From Phenylobacterium koreense (GTDB lineage Bacteria; Pseudomonadota; Alphaproteobacteria; Caulobacterales; Caulobacteraceae): DNA of 64,000 nucleotides. The stretch lies in contig NZ_JBEPLU010000004.1 of NCBI RefSeq assembly GCF_040545335.1, forward strand, positions 1 to 64,000, written 5' to 3'. Position numbers and translations under genes: made by a program. Positions 62,219-64,000 of this stretch are shown here, piece by piece (positions within the stretch are counted from its first letter, which is position 1; every line of letters starts with the position of its first letter). The notes under the pieces are model-generated. The model did not search any database, was not told where the DNA came from, and saw only the letters and a program-made list of their open reading frames with translations.

Positions 62219-63280
62219 ATGGCGAGAAGCAATCGGGTGCTGGTGGTCGGGGGCGCCGGCTACATCGGGTCGCATACGGCCAAGGCCCTGAGCGAGCGTG
62301 GCTACCATCCGGTGGTCTACGACAATCTGAGTTCCGGCTACCGCGAGGCTTGTCTCTGGGGCGATTTCGTCCATGGCGACGTGCGCGACGGTGCGACCCT
62401 GCGCGAGGTGATGACCACCTACGAGATCGGCGCGGCGATCCATTTCGCCAGCCTCATCGAGGTGGGGCGGTCGGTCGCGCGCCCGGATCTCTTTTGGGAA
62501 GTGAATGTGGGCGGCACCACCAGCCTGCTGTCGGCCATGCGCGACCGCGGCGTGGCGCGCCTGGTGTTCTCCTCGACGGCGGCTGTCTACGGCGCCGGAG
62601 CCGGGGAGGGGCTGTCGGCCCTGGTGGAAGATCTGCCGAAGGATCCCACCAGCCCCTATGGCGACACCAAGCTGGCCTGCGAGAAGATGATCGCCAGCCA
62701 GGCCTCGGCCTTCGGCATCACCGCCGTGGCCCTGCGCTATTTCAACGCCGCGGGCGCAGACCCGTCGGGCCTGATCGGCGAGGCGCATGACCCGGAAACG
62801 CATCTCATTCCGCTGGCCATCGCCGCGGCCACCGGAACCGGCAAGCCCCTGACCGTGTTCGGCGACGACTTCGACACGCCGGATGGGACCTGCCTGCGCG
62901 ACTACATTCACGTCAACGATCTGGCCGCGGCCCACGTGGCGGCGTTGGAGGCCGAGCTGCCCACGGGCGCCTTCCACGCCGTCAACATCGGCAACGGGCA
63001 GGGGCGCTCGGTGCGCGAGGTGATCGCCGCCGTGGAAGAGGCGACTGGCCGTGCGGTGCCCCATTCCATCGGCCCACGCAGGCCCGGAGACCCCCCAAGC
63101 CTCGTCGCCGACCCCTCCCGAGGGGCCGACCTGCTGGGCTGGAAGGCGCAGACCTCCAGCCTGCTCCAGATCGTGCAGGACGCTGCCGCCTGGCATCGCC
63201 AGCAACGCTATGGGCGGACCTCGGCGTTGGTGGCCACGGCCGCCGCGCATCCGCACGTCCGGGCCGTGGCCGCCGGCTAG
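62219..63280 (+). CDS. galE: UDP-glucose 4-epimerase
   Basis: A 353-residue extended SDR. VGGAGYIGSHTAKALSERGY binds NAD. FSSTAAVYG holds the catalytic Ser/Thr and SPYGDTKLACEKM is the YxxxK motif. LRYFNAAGADPSGLIGE and CLRDYIHVNDLA are GalE signatures. It interconverts UDP-glucose and UDP-galactose for polysaccharide synthesis. Its ATG directly follows the stop of the fusion gene (TAA-ATG), so the two are coupled. Confidence 0.94.
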   Translation: MARSNRVLVVGGAGYIGSHTAKALSERGYHPVVYDNLSSGYREACLWGDFVHGDVRDGATLREVMTTYEIGAAIHFASLIEVGRSVARPDLFWEVNVGGTTSLLSAMRDRGVARLVFSSTAAVYGAGAGEGLSALVEDLPKDPTSPYGDTKLACEKMIASQASAFGITAVALRYFNAAGADPSGLIGEAHDPETHLIPLAIAAATGTGKPLTVFGDDFDTPDGTCLRDYIHVNDLAAAHVAALEAELPTGAFHAVNIGNGQGRSVREVIAAVEEATGRAVPHSIGPRRPGDPPSLVADPSRGADLLGWKAQTSSLLQIVQDAAAWHRQQRYGRTSALVATAAAHPHVRAVAAG

Positions 63281-63286
63281 ATGGCT

Positions 63287-63865
63287 CTAAAAATAGCGCT
63301 CGCCGATACGGATCGTATCGCCGGGCTGAACGCGTTCGGTGGCCGTAAGGGGGAACTTCTGTTCCTCATTGGAGCCGGCGCGTTTGATGAACACGCGCTT
63401 TGTGTTTGCGCGATAGGTGAAACCGGAGGCCGCAGCCACGGCGTTCAGGACGGTCAGGCCGTTGGTGTAGGGATACTCGCCCGGCTTGGTCACCTCTCCG
63501 AGGATGTAGTAGGGGCGATAGGAGATGACCTCGACGGTGATGCGCGGGTCCTTGAGGTAGCCCTCCTGCAGCGCGGCGGTGAGACTGGACTTGAAGTCCG
63601 CGACCGATCGGTTCTGCGCGGGGATCTCGCCGACGAGCGGGAAGGAGACGGCCCCGCGGTCGCCGACCACGAACTCGCCGGTCAGGTCGGCCTCGCCATA
63701 GACCGTGACCTTGAGCTTGTCCCCTGCGCCCAGCAGATAGGCCTGGTCGGCGTCCGCGCTGGGCGCTGCGGTCGCTGCGGCGGCCGGCGTCGGCGCCGGC
63801 GCGGTCCCGCAGGCGGCGCAGATCAGCGCGAGCGTGAGGCCGAGAGACTTGATGGGCGATTTCAT
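63287..63865 (-). CDS. polysaccharide export lipoprotein, Wza/GumB type
   Basis: A 192-residue protein. The start at 63865 (GGAG six bases upstream) opens a lipoprotein signal with lipobox ICAAC (Cys about 19). After an Ala/Pro linker come the Poly_export domain (YLLGAGDKLKVTVYGEADLTGEFVVGDRGAVSFPLVGEIPAQNRS) and one SLBB domain (YYILGEVTKPGEYPYTNGLTVLNAVAAASGFTYRANTKRVFIKR). It forms the outer-membrane part of a Wzx/Wzy-type export channel and is the short form with one SLBB. The 63866-64000 stretch is its promoter side, with no gene visible. Confidence 0.93.
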   Translation of the reverse strand: MKSPIKSLGLTLALICAACGTAPAPTPAAAATAAPSADADQAYLLGAGDKLKVTVYGEADLTGEFVVGDRGAVSFPLVGEIPAQNRSVADFKSSLTAALQEGYLKDPRITVEVISYRPYYILGEVTKPGEYPYTNGLTVLNAVAAASGFTYRANTKRVFIKRAGSNEEQKFPLTATERVQPGDTIRIGERYF

Positions 63866-64000
63866 CCAGGACTCCGATTTACCGAACTTCTTCCCCGACC
63901 CGGTCAGCAATATGCCCCAGGATGTGGGCCAAAGGCAGACCGCGTGACGGCTGATCCGGGGACTTGCCCAGTTTCTCAGCATCTGATGCCCTGGAGTGGG

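Noticed and set aside
1..64000. CRISPR array, rRNA or tRNA genes
   Set aside because: No regularly spaced repeats, conserved rRNA segments or tRNA cloverleaf arms were recognised on reading both strands.

Overview
The window is GC-rich DNA from an alphaproteobacterium, most likely a Caulobacterales member (Phenylobacterium or Caulobacter type). That placement is inferred from a PEP-CTERM protein ending in the alphaproteobacterial PEPATWAMM form, a FecI/FecR/TonB-receptor cluster, a hut operon using HutF plus HutG, a NasTS-controlled nitrate operon and many 4-bp ATGA gene overlaps. No rRNA, tRNA or CRISPR array was seen.

Left part (1 to about 24.5 kb): an accessory region, visibly less GC-rich in places and full of decayed genes. 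It holds a PEP-CTERM protein, a hicAB toxin-antitoxin pair with a palindromic operator, two phage-type membrane genes cut by an IS3-family fragment, a second IS3-type transposase with two internal deletions, a four-gene glycosyltransferase operon, a DsbA-like fragment next to a LysR gene, an orphan DUF4880 (FecR N-terminal) protein, a winged-helix regulator, an HWE-type kinase, a large STN-TonB receptor divergent from fecI-fecR, a GlcG/HbpS protein plus a short-chain dehydrogenase (SDR), a DUF2721 protein, relics of a TetR and an EmrA-like gene, a DMT exporter with an aldehyde dehydrogenase, and hipBA.

Middle part (24.5 to 50 kb): metabolic operons of more uniform, high GC. In order: two convergent TetR genes (one with an extra N-terminal helix-turn-helix), acyl-CoA synthetase and acyl-CoA dehydrogenase, a hot-dog-like protein and an MFS remnant; a copper-receptor/TonB cluster; a complete histidine utilisation divergon (hutIHGUD against hutFC); and a nitrate assimilation operon (nasT, nasS, nitrate transporter, nirB, nirD, nasA, cobA).

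Right part (50 to 64 kb): a second, almost identical copy of the SDR gene paired with a diverged GlcG/HbpS paralogue in the opposite order; two further SDRs with LysR and AraC regulators; ahpC-ahpF peroxide defence; a SleB-type cell wall hydrolase; and the start of an exopolysaccharide locus (a ManC-AGE fusion, galE, and a Wza-type export lipoprotein).

The observations most worth following are the twin SDR genes that differ only at synonymous sites although their neighbours have diverged, and a TTCACA-N4-TTCACA direct repeat present both upstream of the LysR gene at 9.2 kb and upstream of the aldehyde dehydrogenase/exporter operon 12 kb away. Others are the stand-alone DUF4880 protein and the TetR regulator with two DNA-binding domains.
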